DNA of 64,000 bases, taken from the NCBI RefSeq assembly GCF_040436345.1, contig NC_133233.1, positions 82,501 through 146,500 of the forward strand. The letters are read 5' to 3'. Every line of letters begins with the position of its first letter. Position 1 is the stretch's first letter. The position numbers and the translations under genes are program-made. The notes under the pieces were generated by a model, which was not told where the DNA came from, searched no databases, and saw nothing but the letters and a program-made list of their open reading frames with translations. Shown here one piece after another: positions 63,448 through 64,000 of this stretch. Source of the stretch: Pagrus major (Eukaryota; Chordata; Actinopteri; Spariformes; Sparidae).

Positions 63448-64000
63448 GTACTTCACTTGGGTACAGCATTTTCATTTGCTTTATTTATATGGCACCAAAT
63501 CACAACATATATCATCTCAAGGCACTTTTCATCGTTATAATGGAGTATTTCAATTTTCTGCCTCATGACTTCAAGTCCACTACAACTTTGGGGATAAAAT
63601 ATGCAGTTTCATTTAAAAAAAATTGTTTGCATATTACAAGCTGTATCTATTAAAGCCCATTTCTGAGAGTTAAAGTAATGAGTATTGAGTTATAAGATAA
63701 AAAGACAAAAGTGTGAGATACGTATATGTAGTTTTTGCTTCCAATTTGTAACCTTTTCTCATAATTTGGGGTTACTGTACATGTTCAAATAAAGTTATAA
63801 CATGGACTTAATTATCTTATAAGTATGACTTTGACCTATTTTTTTTTTACATTTAAATCATAATAATGATTGTGAATCTATGTTTTTCTATTAATTCTCA
63901 TAATTTTAAGTCTCATCAACCTTCTATATCAATTAGCCAGCCTAGCACATCTTTAAAATAATTTCATTCATCAGCCATCAGATTAGTAACAAAAGTGTTT
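63448..64000. other. No gene recognised
   Basis: AT-rich sequence. GGCACCAAATCACAACATAT followed by ATCTCAAGGCACTTTTCATC at 63,492-63,530 is a phrase common in fish interspersed repeats. Confidence 0.45.

Noticed and set aside
1..64000. CRISPR arrays, bacterial operons, tRNA or rRNA genes
   Set aside because: Nothing compatible seen; the sequence is vertebrate-like and repeats have no spacer structure. No tRNA cloverleaf with intact boxes was noticed, though I could not run a scan.

Overview
The window looks like a teleost fish chromosome segment, subtelomeric at its left end and dense with transposable elements. Support for this comes from TTAGGG-type telomeric repeats, short exons with GT-AG introns, AATAAA signals, L2/Rex1-type LINE tails, hAT, piggyBac, Copia and Penelope-like sequences, and gene families I know only as multicopy in fish. 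I could run no searches, so family names come from motif recognition.

Layout. (1) 1-7.2 kb is subtelomeric. A head-to-tail array of a 1,304-bp unit (about 3.9 copies, identical as far as I can read) carries CCCTAA-rich minisatellite, a TATA box and a good hammerhead ribozyme fold. It is followed by a diverged relative, degenerate telomeric tracts and shared subtelomeric blocks. (2) 7.2-13.9 kb holds an unrecognised 397-codon ORF next to a piggyBac MITE, a zinc-knuckle-like ORF, a LINE 3' end and the 3' part of a SET-domain (KMT5A-like) gene. (3) 13.9-23.9 kb is repeats: inverted MITEs, a Penelope-like reverse transcriptase relic, a TTAA-flanked MITE, a hAT MITE with 8-bp TSDs and another CAGGG-ended element. 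(4) 24-31.8 kb holds a decayed copy of a multicopy fish protein family (minus strand) and a complete but broken Copia element with 149-bp LTRs and 5-bp TSDs. (5) 32.9-43.2 kb shows two more relatives of the hammerhead element, the second split by an 8-kb decayed piggyBac. That piggyBac is itself invaded by a 3.7-kb unnamed gene-bearing element, a LINE fragment and a second piggyBac MITE. (6) 43.3-46.4 kb is hAT and LINE debris. (7) 47-58 kb is a ten-exon SAMD3-like gene with single-base frameshifts; three TEs sit in its introns, including an apparently intact two-exon hAT element. (8) 60-63.5 kb is a multi-exon integrase-like gene with one stop and no visible exon for the first catalytic Asp.

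The most interesting system is the hammerhead/telomere family. One noncoding unit combines a promoter, a self-cleaving ribozyme and telomere-like repeats in a tandem array, beside diverged relatives that keep a short conserved ORF start (DGGWT..VR) and a Penelope-type RT relic. Known Penelope-like elements carry hammerheads and some attach to telomeres, so this may be a subtelomeric nonautonomous (retrozyme-like) derivative. Catalysis, transcription and membership of that class are inferred, not shown.
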